DNA of 64,000 nt from Gnetum montanum. Taxonomy: Eukaryota; Streptophyta; Gnetopsida; Gnetales; Gnetaceae. The stretch spans positions 456,816-520,815 of the forward strand of contig MNCI01013584.1 of assembly GCA_015680685.1 (NCBI GenBank). Direction: 5' to 3'. Made by a program: the position numbers and the translations under genes. Of the stretch, positions 1 to 11,786 are shown one piece after another. The first letter of the stretch is position 1, and each line of letters begins with the position of its first letter. The notes beneath the pieces are model-generated. The model saw only the letters and a list, made by a program, of their open reading frames with translations, was not told the origin of the DNA and ran no database searches.

Positions 1-1020
1 GGAATGATTAGGGTGTGACATCAAGGGGACTTGTGGATTCTCTTTGGTGTCATCTGTGGGAGTTATCATGCAATATGGTTGTACTAAGATCCTTGTAGAT
101 CTAATGAAAAATGGGAGTAAGAGTAATCAAAAGGGCACTCGAAAATCAAACGCTATTCTAGGGGGTCCCACTGGAAAGAAATGCACCAATGCCTGAAGGT
201 TGGCAGCTTCTCTAGATTCAGTAAAGTGAAAAAGACAAAAAGAAAGAGAAAAAGAAAAAGGAAGTGCCATAAAAAAAAAACCACTCCTCCCTTGTACTAA
301 ACGCCAAGTGATCGTACGCCTTGTTTTCATGGTACTCTCATAGTTGTTCATCATGGGATGAAACAATGTGATGTCACTGTTTAGAGGAATGGACTTGGTC
401 CTGATCTTGGAACGATGGGTTAATGACACCTTAATCATGCTTTTCACGTAGGATTCATTGTGCCCTGAGTCAGTTACCACATGTCCCAATCTCTATGATC
501 CCTTTCTATACTTCATCTCATCTCACTATTCGTGTAATTGTAGCTCATGTCCCGTGTAACATAAAATTTTCATCTCATTCTGGTGACATTTATATGTGTG
601 TGTTTTGTGGAGTTAGTGTAGATTACATTTAACCCTTCTAGTGCCCACGGACACTTTAAGTGTGGTTACACAAGGGCATAATAGGTTGACACCTGCTTTG
701 GGGAGGACCCACTTGTGTAATTTTGTTGTAATCTTCATTAATTCTCTCGCTTAAACACACAATTTCTGACCCTTAGCTTAATTTTCATAAATTTCTTTCC
801 CATTTATTGATCCTCAAAACTTTAACATTCCAATGTACCATTACATTCCCTTTTCTTCATAACCACCAAGTTTTTAATTGTTGAATTCACATCCTTATCA
901 TTCGAAGTGCCTCTCGAATTCACATAATTACCCTTGAATACATTAATTCTTGTTAATTTCCTCATTTTACACATTAATTTCAAGAAAAATCATTAAAAAT
1001 TCAATCTTTTTCAGGTGTCT
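1..1020. other. No recognised gene
   Basis: AT-rich sequence without a coding signal I can support. The longest open frame (127-489, minus strand) has low-complexity composition, runs through an A/G-rich tract and resembles no family I know. It may be flanking genomic DNA or an old LTR, and I see no clear boundary. Confidence 0.5.
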
Positions 1021-1560
1021 CACTATAGTTGGGACGAGATATCACGTATGCGATGTACTGTACGTGATATCGCATCCCCTTTTCCTATAAATAGGAACCC
1101 CCGCCGCAACACTTAGCTTCATTTGGCCATTTACGCGCGGGAAGTTTTTGTATTTTTTCTCTGCGACTTGCGCTTGCGTGACCCTTGTTTTTGCATCCAT
1201 ATCTAGTGCGCTGGTACTCCGATTTGAATTCCGTTTGAACCTGCTTGAACCTGGAGTGTTTAGTTTAGTCGTGGGGGAGAGACACTTGCCGAAAAGTGCC
1301 TAACTTTTTTGAAATTTTTCATTGCCCAAAGAACATCAATTAGGGTAATTAATACTAATACTTAGACAAATTGTTCCATAAATTATATGACCTTAAGTAT
1401 ACTAGGATATTAAAGCACAAATCCACCTATGTCATAGGACCCATTATCATAATTTTCAGGCTCGATCACACAATAACATACGATCTTCGATTAAGGCAAG
1501 TAGTAAGGTATAACTTGATTTCCTAAACAACCTTACTAATGTTGGCCTGTGTGATTGCAG
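1021..1560 (+). promoter_or_regulatory. Promoter-like region and intron end upstream of the Transposase_32-like ORF
   Basis: Palindromic GATATCACGTATGCGAT and ACGTGATATCGCAT elements (about 1036-1072) are followed closely by TATAAATA at 1086-1093, as in an LTR U3 region. The region ends with a good plant 3' splice site: a TTACTAAT branch-like sequence near 1524-1531, then TGTGATTGCAG ending at 1560, directly before an ATG at 1561. The same palindrome family precedes the TATA box at 4390, but the sequences after the two TATA boxes are unlike each other. This is therefore a related promoter and not simply the matching 5' LTR. The splice donor was not located. Confidence 0.45.
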
Positions 1561-3978
1561 ATGACCCCGAAACGTTCGTAGCAGAAAAGTCCTACCAAAG
1601 GTGGAGCGAAACAACCTAGGAGAGGTCGAAGGCAAGGCCCTGCCGGACAACATAACAAACAAGAGGTACACTCATTTAGTATCCATCAAGAAGGACCTCC
1701 TACCAGATGATCCGGGTAGGCGGAAGGAGGAGCTGCGGTGCCTGAACTAGGACAACAACTCACGTTGCCCCCGGAATGTGTTCAGGCTATCCACACGAAG
1801 TCCACAATCACTTCAATGATTGTGGAACTCAACTTCGAATCTTTTGCAGAGTTCGCTCCCAAGGCTATTAGGGATCACCTCAAAGGGTCTTCCTTATGGC
1901 TTGTCCTCTTTGAACAAGGTGCCTGGTACTTAGGAGAAATGTACCTATTTTGGCACAATAAGGAGCAAGGCACCACAGTAAACATTGGTGGTGTGACAGT
2001 AGATTTTTCTGCACAGGTGATTTCGGAAGTGTTAAACCTTCCGAATTTAGGCCCCCATGTTGCTCGGTTATCCACCCGATCAGACCCTAATGTGCAAAAG
2101 GATTGGCTAAAGAAGGCTTATGGCAGAGATAAAACTTTTTGTGAGCTGACCACGGAAGAGAGAGTTTATTTCAAAAATGGAACTTATCACCTCTTCCCTA
2201 CAAAAGGTTTAAAAAGAATATCCACATACGTGGCAAGAGGATGTGCAGTGTTGATGGGAAAGGTTAACGCTAATCTTCCCCATCTATATTTAATGAAGAT
2301 CCTAAGGCGATTCGAAGAACAGAAGACAGGGAAAATGGCACTTCCTTTTCCCTACCTTATTAGAAAACTATGCCAACGGGTGGGTATTCAGGGATATACA
2401 AATAACGTCCTCTGAAAAGCCCAAAATGCTTCTTACGTTGAATTATTAAAGGCACCAGCTCCAAGAAAGAGCACTGGCGAAGAGTTGGGACCAGATGAAG
2501 AAGATGAAGAACAAATGACTGGATCCCCTGCAACTCAACTTGCAGGACCCAGTCAACCTCCAGCCACAGGTCCTAGCCAACAACAAGAAGCAGGACCTAG
2601 CACAGGCCAGGATCAGCCACCGCCACAAGACTATAGACCGTCGATGAGCCATCTGAGGGCCACGTCGAGACGGTTAGTTGGGGGAGTCGTGATGATGCCA
2701 ATCTCTTTTGTGTCATTGATGATGCCAGCTAGCCTACGATTTCAGTAGATCGCACAAGGGGTGAGTTGTCAATGCAAACAGGAGGAGGGAAGAGCAGATG
2801 GTCACAACAGATCTCTGGAAACGTGGCATCTTTTCAAGTGTAATTAGAGACTAGTGAAGGGGCCACTGTGGTGGTCATGCAACACCAGGACGCCGCGGGA
2901 GCAGCTAAAGTGTTCGTTGACCACATCAAAGAATATTTCAATGTACCTGTTGTGCCACCAGCAGATCTTTTAGGAGCACAAGATGCTCAAACTATTGCCG
3001 GAACCTCAATGACTCCTGCAGAACATAAGGATGTATTGGATAGATTGCTTCAAACAGGACAAGTTTTAATGTCCCTATTTGACATCCCCCAGGATGTAAC
3101 GGCAATTCAGTCAGACCTCATTTTGACAAAGGAAAATCTGGTCATATCCGAGGTAAGGGCTGAGCATGCTGAGGNGGAAGCAAAAGAATGTTCTCGATGA
3201 GCACTTCCATCGGCTGCAAGAACAATTCATTCGAGTCAACCAAGATGTAAGCCGTTTAGCCAAAGAAAATCGAACCCTCTCAATGGAGGAGGTACGTGCT
3301 ATTCAACAAAAATCAGCCATTCAGATTAGTGCATGGCAAAATGAGGCTAAACAACATGAGAAGCTGAAGGAGCATTTCCGTGATCAAGTGGGGATGTACA
3401 AAAAAATCCTGGAGAAGGAGATCCATATGGCCAAAGCTCAAATTAATAGCATCAGTGCCCAGCACACTGATTGGGGGGCCATATTGGACACTTATGCCTA
3501 CGCCCACCAAGCGAAAATTAAGAACCAGGACCTGCAGATCCAAGACTTAACTGAATACATGGAGTTGGCAAACCTTCGATATGCCAACCAGGCCATGTTA
3601 ATAGCAAGATGCCTGAGGTCAGAGCTCAAGCAGCAGGTAGCTTCCACCCATATCAAATATGAAGTAGAATTTGCAGAGCGAAAGAAGTTGGCTGAAAAAT
3701 TAGATGTCGCAAATTCTGAACTCATGGTGGTAAAAGAAAGCTACCAAGGACAGAAAGATGTGGCAACCGACTTGGCTCAACGGCTGATAGAACTTCATGA
3801 ATACAAAGATAGAGCCAGAGCCTACAGAGAGGAACAATGGGTGTTCATGGCATGGTATGTCAAAGCTAATCAGATGTTCCTGCAAATACCCTGTTCGTGG
3901 GAAGTGCCGACTCCATCAAACCTCGGAGCACCAGCATGGATGACACAAGACCCTCAGACCGAAGAGGAGAAGCTCTAG
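1561..3978 (+). pseudogene. Retroelement ORF: Transposase_32-like domain plus coiled coil
   Basis: A product of about 800 residues can be followed with breaks. From ATG 1561 the frame runs to 2748, interrupted by TAG at 1579, two stops near 1706-1717 and TGA at 2413. The TGA is probably a CGA decayed by C-to-T change, because the same frame continues to 2748. Residues encoded at 1738-2415 resemble the plant 'putative plant transposon protein' domain (Transposase_32 type), with a globular pattern containing WYLGEMYLFW and VISEVLNLPN. A Pro/Gln/Gly-rich linker with TGPSQ-like repeats (2500-2640) follows. A frame change leads into 2868-3200, and an ambiguous base at 3174 sits where the frame returns to the first one. 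The rest (3166-3978) is rich in Lys, Glu, Gln and Leu and looks like a long coiled coil. Such ORFs accompany plant LTR elements, but their role is not known to me. No gag or pol accompanies it here. Confidence 0.6.
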
Positions 3979-4267
3979 GCTATTCTTTAGCATCATCAAC
4001 CTTCAAAGCTCGAAGCATGTGACAAAGGGAAAGCACCCATGGAGGAGCCACCGCCACCAGGAACTACATGAGTTCCACATTTTTGTAGTTGTAGCATTTT
4101 TTCTCTGTGTTGTGTCTTCCCACACTGCGGCATTAGTCCATTTCTTTTTCTAGTTAATAATCCCATACCTATCAACTATGTAATCACTAAAGCTTTTTCT
4201 CCTTGTAAGTTGAGGACAAGTTTTTATTCAATCGTGGGGGTATGATGAGACATGGTTCGCACAGGCC

Positions 4268-4397
4268 GTGATATCGCGTACACGATATCACAGCCGACGA
4301 GATATCGCATCCCCTGCGATATCGCGTATACGATATAGCGTCCTTCCCTATGATATCGCGTATGCGATATCACAGTCCTCCGCCATGTCTATAAATA
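4268..4397 (+). promoter_or_regulatory. Repeated GATATCGCG palindromes and TATA box in U3
   Basis: Several near-perfect palindromes of the form GATATCGCGTAYRCGATATC lie in tandem between 4268 and 4372, separated by 8-20 bases. TATAAATA follows at 4390. The spacing and repetition suggest binding sites for a dimeric factor controlling LTR transcription, which is inference. Confidence 0.5.
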
Positions 4398-4799
4398 AGA
4401 GGTGGCTCTCCCTTGTTTGGGAATCCCAATTTTAGAGTAGAGAAGCTCTGGCAGTTTGATCCCTCCAGAGTTAGAATTTTTCCCGTGTCTGCCCGCAGTG
4501 TGGTGAATGTAATTGTTCGGTGTCTTTATTCGAGTGTGCCGTACTTGGACAAGCACATGACCAGCAATAAAGATTGAGATTACTTCATCATTGTAGCATT
4601 CACTTAGTTTATTTATTTTTTATTTATTTAATGTTATTTATTGCTTTCATAGCGCGGTGTGAGTACGACTTAACTACGAGCATCTACGGGTGTGTACGGC
4701 TAGTTAAGGAATCGGTTACTCATCGCGATTAGTTTCTCACCCTTAAACTCCTAGACGCAGAATGAGTACAACTTGATTACGAGCATTTAAGTGTGACTT

Positions 4800-4925
4800 C
4801 TTGGTAACCCAGTGGTGTAGCTAGGGGGATCTATGCTTGGTAACCCAGTGGTGTATTTGGGGTCTGCGCTTGGTAATCCCAGTGGCATACCTTGGCCTAT
4901 GCTTGGTAGTCCCAGTGGTTGTCGT
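4800..4925 (+). repeat. Short tandem repeat, four units of 33-36 bp
   Basis: The motif CTTGGTAACCCAGTGGTGTA starts at 4800, 4836, 4869 and 4902. The last two units are diverged (AATCCCAGTGG and AGTCCCAGTGG). The array lies downstream of the TATA box, in the R/U5 part of the LTR. Confidence 0.75.
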
Positions 4926-5279
4926 GCACGAAGTCCAAGATTTGTACGGTTGATCAAGGAATCAGTTGCTCATCACACTTAGGCTAGATTAGATTTTCTT
5001 ACCTTTTTCCTCCTAGCTTAGCTTAGTTAGTATTATTTTCCACTGCCTTCAGGAGTAGCATTAGAATTAGAACACATCATACACCTCATCTAGACTAAAC
5101 TGTACGTGACATATGCAAAACTAGTCTAGGTGGGAAGACAGTGAACTGTGACCTAAGGCTAACTATCTAGATGCCATAACTAGTCCATCTGCGGAGTTCG
5201 ACCGGATCACGCATGCGATGCTCGTTTCGTATGGTTGAGTGTAGGGGTATCTCGCCACTCATCAACTTTCATCAGGAAA

Positions 5280-6900
5280 TTAGTTTGATAATGGTTCATC
5301 ATTATCTTCTGATTTCCATCTTAATCTTGACAGATGATCAACTACAACATTTTCAGTTCCCTTTTTATCTACCATGGTGATGTCAAATTCTTGTAATATC
5401 ATGATTCGTTTTATCACTCTTGGACTAACTAATGGTTTATTCATTAGCAATCTGATAGTACTATGATTCATATGAACAAAAATAGGATACCCGAGCACAT
5501 AATTTATAAATTTTTTAAGTGCATGCACCATGGTCATAAGCTATTTTTTGTATTGATGTAATTAAGTTATTCCCCAATGATGCTTTGACTAGCGCAACGT
5601 ATGTAATAGGGTTATCTTTGATCATCTAATTGAGTGAGTACTACTTCCAGTGCATAGTTTGAAGCATTTTTCATAATCTGAAAGAGTTTCAACCAATCTA
5701 GATCTTGAAGTATTGGTGTTTTGATTATTTTCTATTTTAATTACTTAAATGCCTTCTCACATAGTTCTATCCATTAGAATGATGCATCTTTTTTTATGAG
5801 TTATACTAGTGGTTTTGCAATCTTTGAGAAATTTTCAATAAATATTCTATAATATCTTGTGTGACCAGGAAATGATCTGACATCCTTAATGGTTTATGAT
5901 TGCTTAACAATTTTTTAAATGGCTTTTATCCTTTTAAGATCTACCTCTATTTTTTATGAGATAATCTATGCCCCAAAATTATACCACCTTGAACCATTAA
6001 TTAGCTTTTTTACACATTGAGGTTTAGATTAGTTTCCATGCATCTTTTCAGTACCTACTCTAAATGGTCCAAGGCTTGTTTAAAATCTTGCTCATATGTA
6101 GAGAAGTCATCCATAAAGACTATAACCCCATTACCAATTTGCTTTTGAAAGATGCTACGTAAAAGTCTCTGAAATGTAGCATGTGCATTATACAAGCCAA
6201 AGAGCATTTTCTTATATGCAAATATTCTCTATGGACTGATGAATGTGTTCTTTTCTTGGTCTTCTCATGTAATGTGGATTTGGTTATACCCACTATACCC
6301 ATTTAGGAAACTATAGTACTAATATCCTACAATGGTGTCCAAGACTTGATCAACAAATGGCAAAGGTAAATGATCCTTGAATGTTGTTGAATTTAACAAT
6401 TGAAAGTTGATGCAAATCCTCCACTTGTCACCTTTCTTTGGAACAATGACTAAGGGACTAATCCATTCATTGTCTACTATAGGATATATGAAACTTGGTT
6501 TTATTAGTTTTTTCCAACTCTTATTTGACAACTTCTTTGAGTTTTGGAATCAACCTTCTTTGAGTTTGGCAACGTGATTTAACAAGTGGATTTATATAGA
6601 TTTGATGTTGAGAAATAGATGGATCTATACTAGTTATCTCATCATAAGGCTATGCAAATGCGGTAGGTCATTTACTTATCACTTCCAATAACTTCTCTTA
6701 TATTCTTTTTATCAAGACTAGAATTAATAATTACTAGTTTTTGATTATTTGGAAAATCATATTCTAGTTCAATTGGTACGGCTTTTAGTTTTAAAAGTTC
6801 TAGTTCATACTTTTCTTGTATCTCTAATTGTTCCCATTGAATATCTTCTTTTTGATGTGATTCTAAATAGGAATGTTTACTTTTTAACTATTTTAATTTA
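5280..6900 (-). pseudogene. Athila-like pol fragment (RT and RNase H)
   Basis: Minus-strand remnant read from 6900 down to 5280. In order it holds the pol N-terminal linker (6850-6720), reverse transcriptase and RNase H. RT motifs include WISPLVIVPKKGDKWRICI (6470-6410), HLPLPFVDQ, a GYSGYNQI-like block and the catalytic FMDD (codons within 6103-6120) in place of the usual YxDD; VFMDDFS is characteristic of Athila-group RT. RNase H residues in 5537-5280 include LQEFDITMVDKKGTENVVVD and the terminal HLSRL. Stops and frame changes break the frame throughout, and no integrase or gag belongs to it. It is inverted relative to the preceding LTR and is probably a separate insertion. Confidence 0.8.
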
Positions 6901-6954
6901 TTAGCTTCGTTAATGTAAGCACTAAAACATAATCAAATTTGCATGTTGTAACCT

Positions 6955-8459
6955 TTGTAACCCCATCCCATGAAACCCAAGGCTAAACTTCATTGTAAAT
7001 GTAACGATTGTAATCCATAAGAGGCAATCTCACATATTTTATACTTTTGGGGGTGCAAAATACCTCATATGTGGCCAAATCCTTATTCCCAAAGTGAAAA
7101 GAGTCACCTAGTATCTATATTTGGGCTTGGGGGGTTAAAAATGCTTTCTAGGATGTCAAAAATGGTAATTTGATGGGTTTTATGGGGAGGTATACACTTT
7201 TCTATGCTAGAAAACTCCTACAAGGGGTAAATCTCACCTACCTCTAGCATGGAGGGTTGTGGCCCATTTACTCCTAGCATGGAGGCATCAAAACTAGCAT
7301 GGAGGGATGTAGGGGAATGGACCTCACCTATCCCCTAGCATAGAGAGGGGGTGGTGCTTAGCATAGAAGGGGTTGGCCTTCACCCCTAGAATTCATCTCT
7401 CATCCTCCCAATGTTGACACCTCCTCCTCATTGTAGAAGCAACATGAGCAAGATTTCAACATTGCATCAACTCTAGGAAGAACCTTGCAATGCTAGTGTG
7501 GAAGGTTAAAGAGCCAACATGGAAGGAGTAAAGCTAACGTGGAAGGTGCACCCCCATTACTATTTTTGATAAAAGGAATGAACATGGGTATATAACACTT
7601 TTCATATGTGGTAACCACACCCCCCCCCCCCCCCCCCCCCTATGGATTTTGAACACCAATCCCCCTAAATGTGGTAAAAATTTGTAGTAATTTCTAGCCT
7701 AATCTATTAGCTATTTGCAGCCAATTTTTAGCCCAAATCATGGCAAAAACCCTATAAAACCAAAACCATAACACCATTTCAAGGTTTCACACTCTTTCCA
7801 ATTGCACACAATTTGCATACTAAGAATTTTGGAATTTTGGACATCCAAGAGCTCTTGCTACTTAGCAGAAATGTAGCTTCTTGAGGCCTACTAGTGTAGA
7901 ACCATTGTAGCCCAATTACTCCCCTTGGGATTTCTGATCCTAGAGTGTCAATGTTGCCCTCCTAGGATCCCCAAATTCTAGCATGGAGCATTTTGATAAC
8001 CTCAATCCTTCACATTTCTCAACACCAGTAGTGATCATCATTGTAGATTTTGAATATTAGTAGAGGTTTAAAAACATTGGAAGTGGCTGATCATCCAGAT
8101 CATGTAGTAGATTTTATCTTCTTTAACAAACTTGGAAACCTTGCCCAAGAGAACCTCCCTTTGCTTCTTATAGGCACTTTTGCACATATTTTTGAAGTCA
8201 TTATTTATTCATTTAATAAATTTTATAATTTCATTTTGAGTGCAACTTGTATTCATTTTGGTTTTTCAAATCTATAATTTTTACACTTTTTTACAATTCC
8301 ATTTTGCATCCCCTAAGTCTCTAGGTGATCTATCAAACTATCTAGGGCACCCTAAATCCCATTTTTCCTTAGAGGCCCTCAATATTTTGGATTGAGACTA
8401 TTCATAGCTAATAATCCTTGGCTTTCTAGTGGCCAAGACTTTTCATCGCAATAGTTTCT
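6955..8459 (+). mobile_element. LTR-like copy a of the Tat family (copy A, outer)
   Basis: This stretch matches 9040-10569 along its length. Both begin with CTTCATTGTAAATGT and GTAATCCATAA, share repeated 'TAGTGTGGAAG/TAGCATGGAGG' phrases, a CCTATAAAA promoter box (TATAAAA at 7753 and 9813), a short 3' part after TATA, and a T-rich end followed by TTGGYRCTARAANGAGGGCC. The two copies are about 2.1 kb apart as direct repeats, each followed by similar leader-like DNA. The exact 5' edge is uncertain. Confidence 0.55.
7620..7640. repeat. Poly-C tract (21 bp)
   Basis: Homopolymer run of about 21 C inside LTR-like copy a, just upstream of its TATA-like box. Length is likely unstable in sequencing and assembly. 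Confidence 0.9.
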
Positions 8460-8478
8460 TGGTGCTAAAAGGAGGGCC
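8460..8478 (+). other. Candidate primer-binding site after LTR copy a
   Basis: TTGGTGCTAAAAGGAGGGCC begins with TGG right after a T-rich LTR end. The same sequence with small changes follows the other LTR-like copies at 10570 (+), about 24458 (+) and 33717 (-). This makes it the best candidate for the tRNA primer site. I could not assign a tRNA. Confidence 0.4.
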
Positions 8479-9039
8479 TCCATCTAATTTCTTTGCTAAA
8501 ATCTATTCTTTCCATAGCTAGTGTTGACCTGCAAGTTATAATTTTTTATTTTTCAACAAAAATTCTCTAATTTTCAGCCAAGATGAATGTTGTAACCCAT
8601 CCTCCTCTACCCCAAAAACCTAGCAGGGGTACTACAGGTATTTGGGTGTTGGAATTTTTATAGCAGTTGCCATGAAAACCCAAGGCTAGCATTGATTTTC
8701 AGGGCCATTTCTAGCCTACTATGACATTTTCATAAGGAAGCCAACATTGGTGGTCCAAGTAGTCAAATCCCCATTTCCTTCTTCCTTATTGTGGAATTTT
8801 GTAGCTTTTCAAAATCATTTTTTTTTTTGGAAAGTACTAGGTTTCTATTTTGGCTAACAAAATTTTTCCTTTCACCAATGTTGGAATAGGAAGCTATGAA
8901 ATCCTACCAACTCACCCTCTCCTTTTCCCCCTACCACACCTAGCATTGAAGGTAGCTAATAAGCCAACATGGATGAAGTTTGTTATAGCCATTTCACCCT
9001 TTTTGTTTTTGGTAAAGGAGTATACCCCTTTTACTACAC

Positions 9040-10569
9040 CCCCACCCCATCAAACCTGAGGCAAAACTTCATTGTAAATGTGAAAATTGTAATCCATAAT
9101 GGGAAATTTCACATACTTTATACTTTTGGGGCTAAAAATGCCTCATAAGTGGTTAAAGCCTTATTTCCCAAGTGAAAATATTTACCTAGTGTCTATATTT
9201 GGGGTTGAGGGGATGGAGTCAAAAATGCCTTTTGTAATGCCAAAAAGGTAATTTAATGGGTTTTATGGAGGGTATACATTTTTCTACACTATAAACACAT
9301 GCAAGGAATACATCTCTCCTACCCCTAGTGTGGAAGGATGGGGGTTTTGGATATTTTCCTTCCTTCAACATGGATACCACATGCACAACTTGAAAACTTT
9401 CCCTCCTCAATGTGGAATTTTTTTCCCTAGCCTAGAAACCTTCCCTTCTTAGTGTGGAAGTTTCTCCCTAGTGTGGAGGCTTCATTGCCAATGTGGAAAA
9501 TGCAATCCCCTAGTGTGAAAGCCAAAAAAGCAAAAATTCATCACTTCATGCACTTCAACATTTACCAACCACTTCAAAAAGCATGTTGAAGAGCTCAGCG
9601 TGAAAGATTCATCTCCAATGTGGAAGGTGTGCCCTAGTTACTATTTATAGTAAATGGAATGGCCATGGAGGGAAGCACTTACTATGTATAGTAACCCACC
9701 AAATTTGGGCACCCATCTTACCTAAAATTGTAGCAAATTTACATCAAATTTGCAGCCATTTTTGTAGCCAAATCATAGCTAATTTACAAACCTGTTCATG
9801 GTCCAAAGATCCTATAAAAGCCAACCTTCAACACCATTTACAAGTTTTGAAATTTTTAGTAAGCTAAGCATGTTTTATTCAGAAATTCCAAGAAAGTTCA
9901 ACATTATCAAGAAATTCTCATACACACAATTCCTCATTTGGGGTATTTTCAAGCACTCAAGAGCTCTTCTAGGTTCTCATACTTGCATTCTCTTGAACCC
10001 CAGCATGGAAACATTGTGTTCTTTATATTTGGTGGATATTTGGTGTCAACACAACACTTTTTGGATTTCCAAACCCTAGTGTGGAGAAATTTGACATCCA
10101 AATTTTCCACCTTTCTCACCCCCAGCAGTGATCCAATTGGCAGATCCAAGGTTGTACTAGTGAAGGAAGGTTCAATAGCATCAAGAGTGGCTTAGTACCT
10201 AGATCATGGAGTAGATCACATCAGCTTCAATGGGATTTGAACTCTTGCATAAGTGAACCCCCTTTTTTCTCATCTAGGTATCATTTGTACACATTTCTCT
10301 AACTTATTTTTTAATCTTTCTTAATAAATTTATAAGTTTTGAGGTTTTGTTCAAAAATAAATTTTATTTTTTGTGCGTTATTCGAATCTATTTATATTTC
10401 CACATTTTACATCTCATAAGTCCCTAGTTGATCTGTTGGACTTGCCAGGGTGCCTCAAATCCCATTTTCATCATAGAGGCCCTAGGGATTTGGTGTTACG
10501 GAACCTCTTGCACTAAGGATCCCTGGTTTTCTTCCAATGATCAAGGTTTTTGATTGCAACAATTTTTCT
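9040..10569 (+). mobile_element. LTR-like copy b of the Tat family (copy A, inner)
   Basis: Second member of the direct repeat described at 6955-8459, with TATAAAA at 9813-9819 and its end at 10569 before a candidate primer site (10570-10588). It is followed by leader-like DNA and then by gag of copy A, so it is the better candidate for that element's 5' LTR. The duplicated LTR-plus-leader block may come from unequal recombination or from insertion of one element beside another. Confidence 0.55.
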
Positions 10570-11548
10570 TGGCACTAGAATGAGGGCCTTCACCTAAACT
10601 CTATAACTAGGTCTATTCTTTTTGTGATCATTTTCAATATTTTCCTTGATGTTTGTAGCCAAAACATTTGAAGAATCAACCCTAGTCTTCCCCACCACCC
10701 CCTGCCCCTGTGAACAAAACTATAGAGTGAAAGTTGTAAATGGTTGGATTTTAGCTTGTCACAACATTTGCTATGAATTTTATAGCCCAAAGCTAGTGTT
10801 GATATTCTTCCCCTTATTATTTGTACCTTTTTACTACCAAAACATTTGTGTCTAGTTTCTAAAAGTTTGTGGTTCAACTCTTTCATGAGTTGGCTTCCCC
10901 ACCACCTTTCCCAACTCTTCCAAGTTGAGAAAAATTGGTAGATGACTAAAAAAAATTTTACTGGAAGAAAACCAATTTTCCACTTTGGTTTTCAGCCTTT
11001 CCCCCCATCAACATTGAGGTAGGAGATGTGAGATTCCCATCATCTCACCCCTCCCTTCATTCCCCTCTACCATACCTAGCATAGAAACAGTTTGGAGGCC
11101 AGTGTTGATGAAGTTTGAAACTAATTTAATAACAAGATTTCATTTTATTGTAAGTTAAAAGCCATTTTCTAGTTTCTTGAAGCCAAAACTCCTAAGGAAT
11201 CCAATGTTGACTTTACTCCCTGTAGTAGAAATCTTAGTGTGGAAGCTGTAGGTGGTTTGGATGCTAAAATTTTAAAACATTTGCTATGAATTCTAAGAGA
11301 AAATATAGCATGGAAGCGTTAATAAACATTTAATTTTTGTTTCCAAATTCTTCACCACTAAACTAATGTTGGTTTACATACCAACCAAGCCTACTTTTCC
11401 CTCCTTTTTGGTAAAAGTTGGTAGCCTACCAAAACCATCTTTGGAAACTGCCAAGCTTCCATTTTGGTCTTCAAACTTTCCTTCCCTCTCTCCAACATTG
11501 AACTAAGAAGGTGTGATATTTTCATTATCTCAGCCCTCTTCTTTCCAC

Positions 11549-11586
<38 letters not shown>

Positions 11587-11786
11587 NTTGAAACCAACAT
11601 TTCCAATATTCCATTTTTGGTAAAGAGATAAACCCCCATTATCCCCCCACTTACCAATTACAGTAAGTACATCATTTTTTTCCATTTTCATTTCCTTTAA
11701 GATTTTTTAAATTCCATTCACTAGAACTTACTTCTATTTTTTTCATTTATACCCTAAGTTTAAGACATTCTCCACACTATAGCCAT
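10570..11786 (+). other. Untranslated leader of copy A; no gene
   Basis: No coding signal seen. The sequence is similar to 8479-9039, and parts recur within it (compare 10960-11110 with 11460-11640, both containing 'CCATTTTGGT..CTTC.....CTTTCC' and 'AACATTGA'). It looks like retroelement leader with internal duplication. Confidence 0.45.
11550..11587. repeat. Poly-C tract (37 bp) ending in N
   Basis: Run of 37 C followed by one ambiguous base at 11587. The read-through failure shows that the true length is unknown. Confidence 0.95.

Larger units (their letters stand above)
4190..5263 (+). mobile_element. 3' LTR with polypurine tract of the 1.0-5.3 kb element
   Basis: After the coding region comes GTTGAGGACAAG, then TCGTGGGGGTA, a purine-rich tract typical of the plus-strand primer of plant Ty3/gypsy elements. 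The LTR probably begins TGATGAGACATGG at 4232 and ends near ACTCATCA at 5263, giving an LTR of about 1.03 kb with short TGATGA/TCATCA inverted ends. Inside are three palindrome pairs, TATAAATA at 4390-4397 and a four-unit minisatellite at 4800-4925. The boundaries are my reading of one copy only, since no intact partner LTR is in the window. Confidence 0.5.

Noticed and set aside
127-489. 120-residue minus-strand ORF at the window start
   Set aside because: Low-complexity composition, overlaps an A/G-rich run, no recognised motif or conserved copy in the window.
8050-8277. 75-residue plus-strand ORF inside LTR-like copy a
   Set aside because: No counterpart is kept in the matching part of copy b; a chance frame in noncoding LTR.
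11391-11657. Minus-strand Gly-rich ORF
   Set aside because: Poly-Gly comes from the poly-C tract; no other support.
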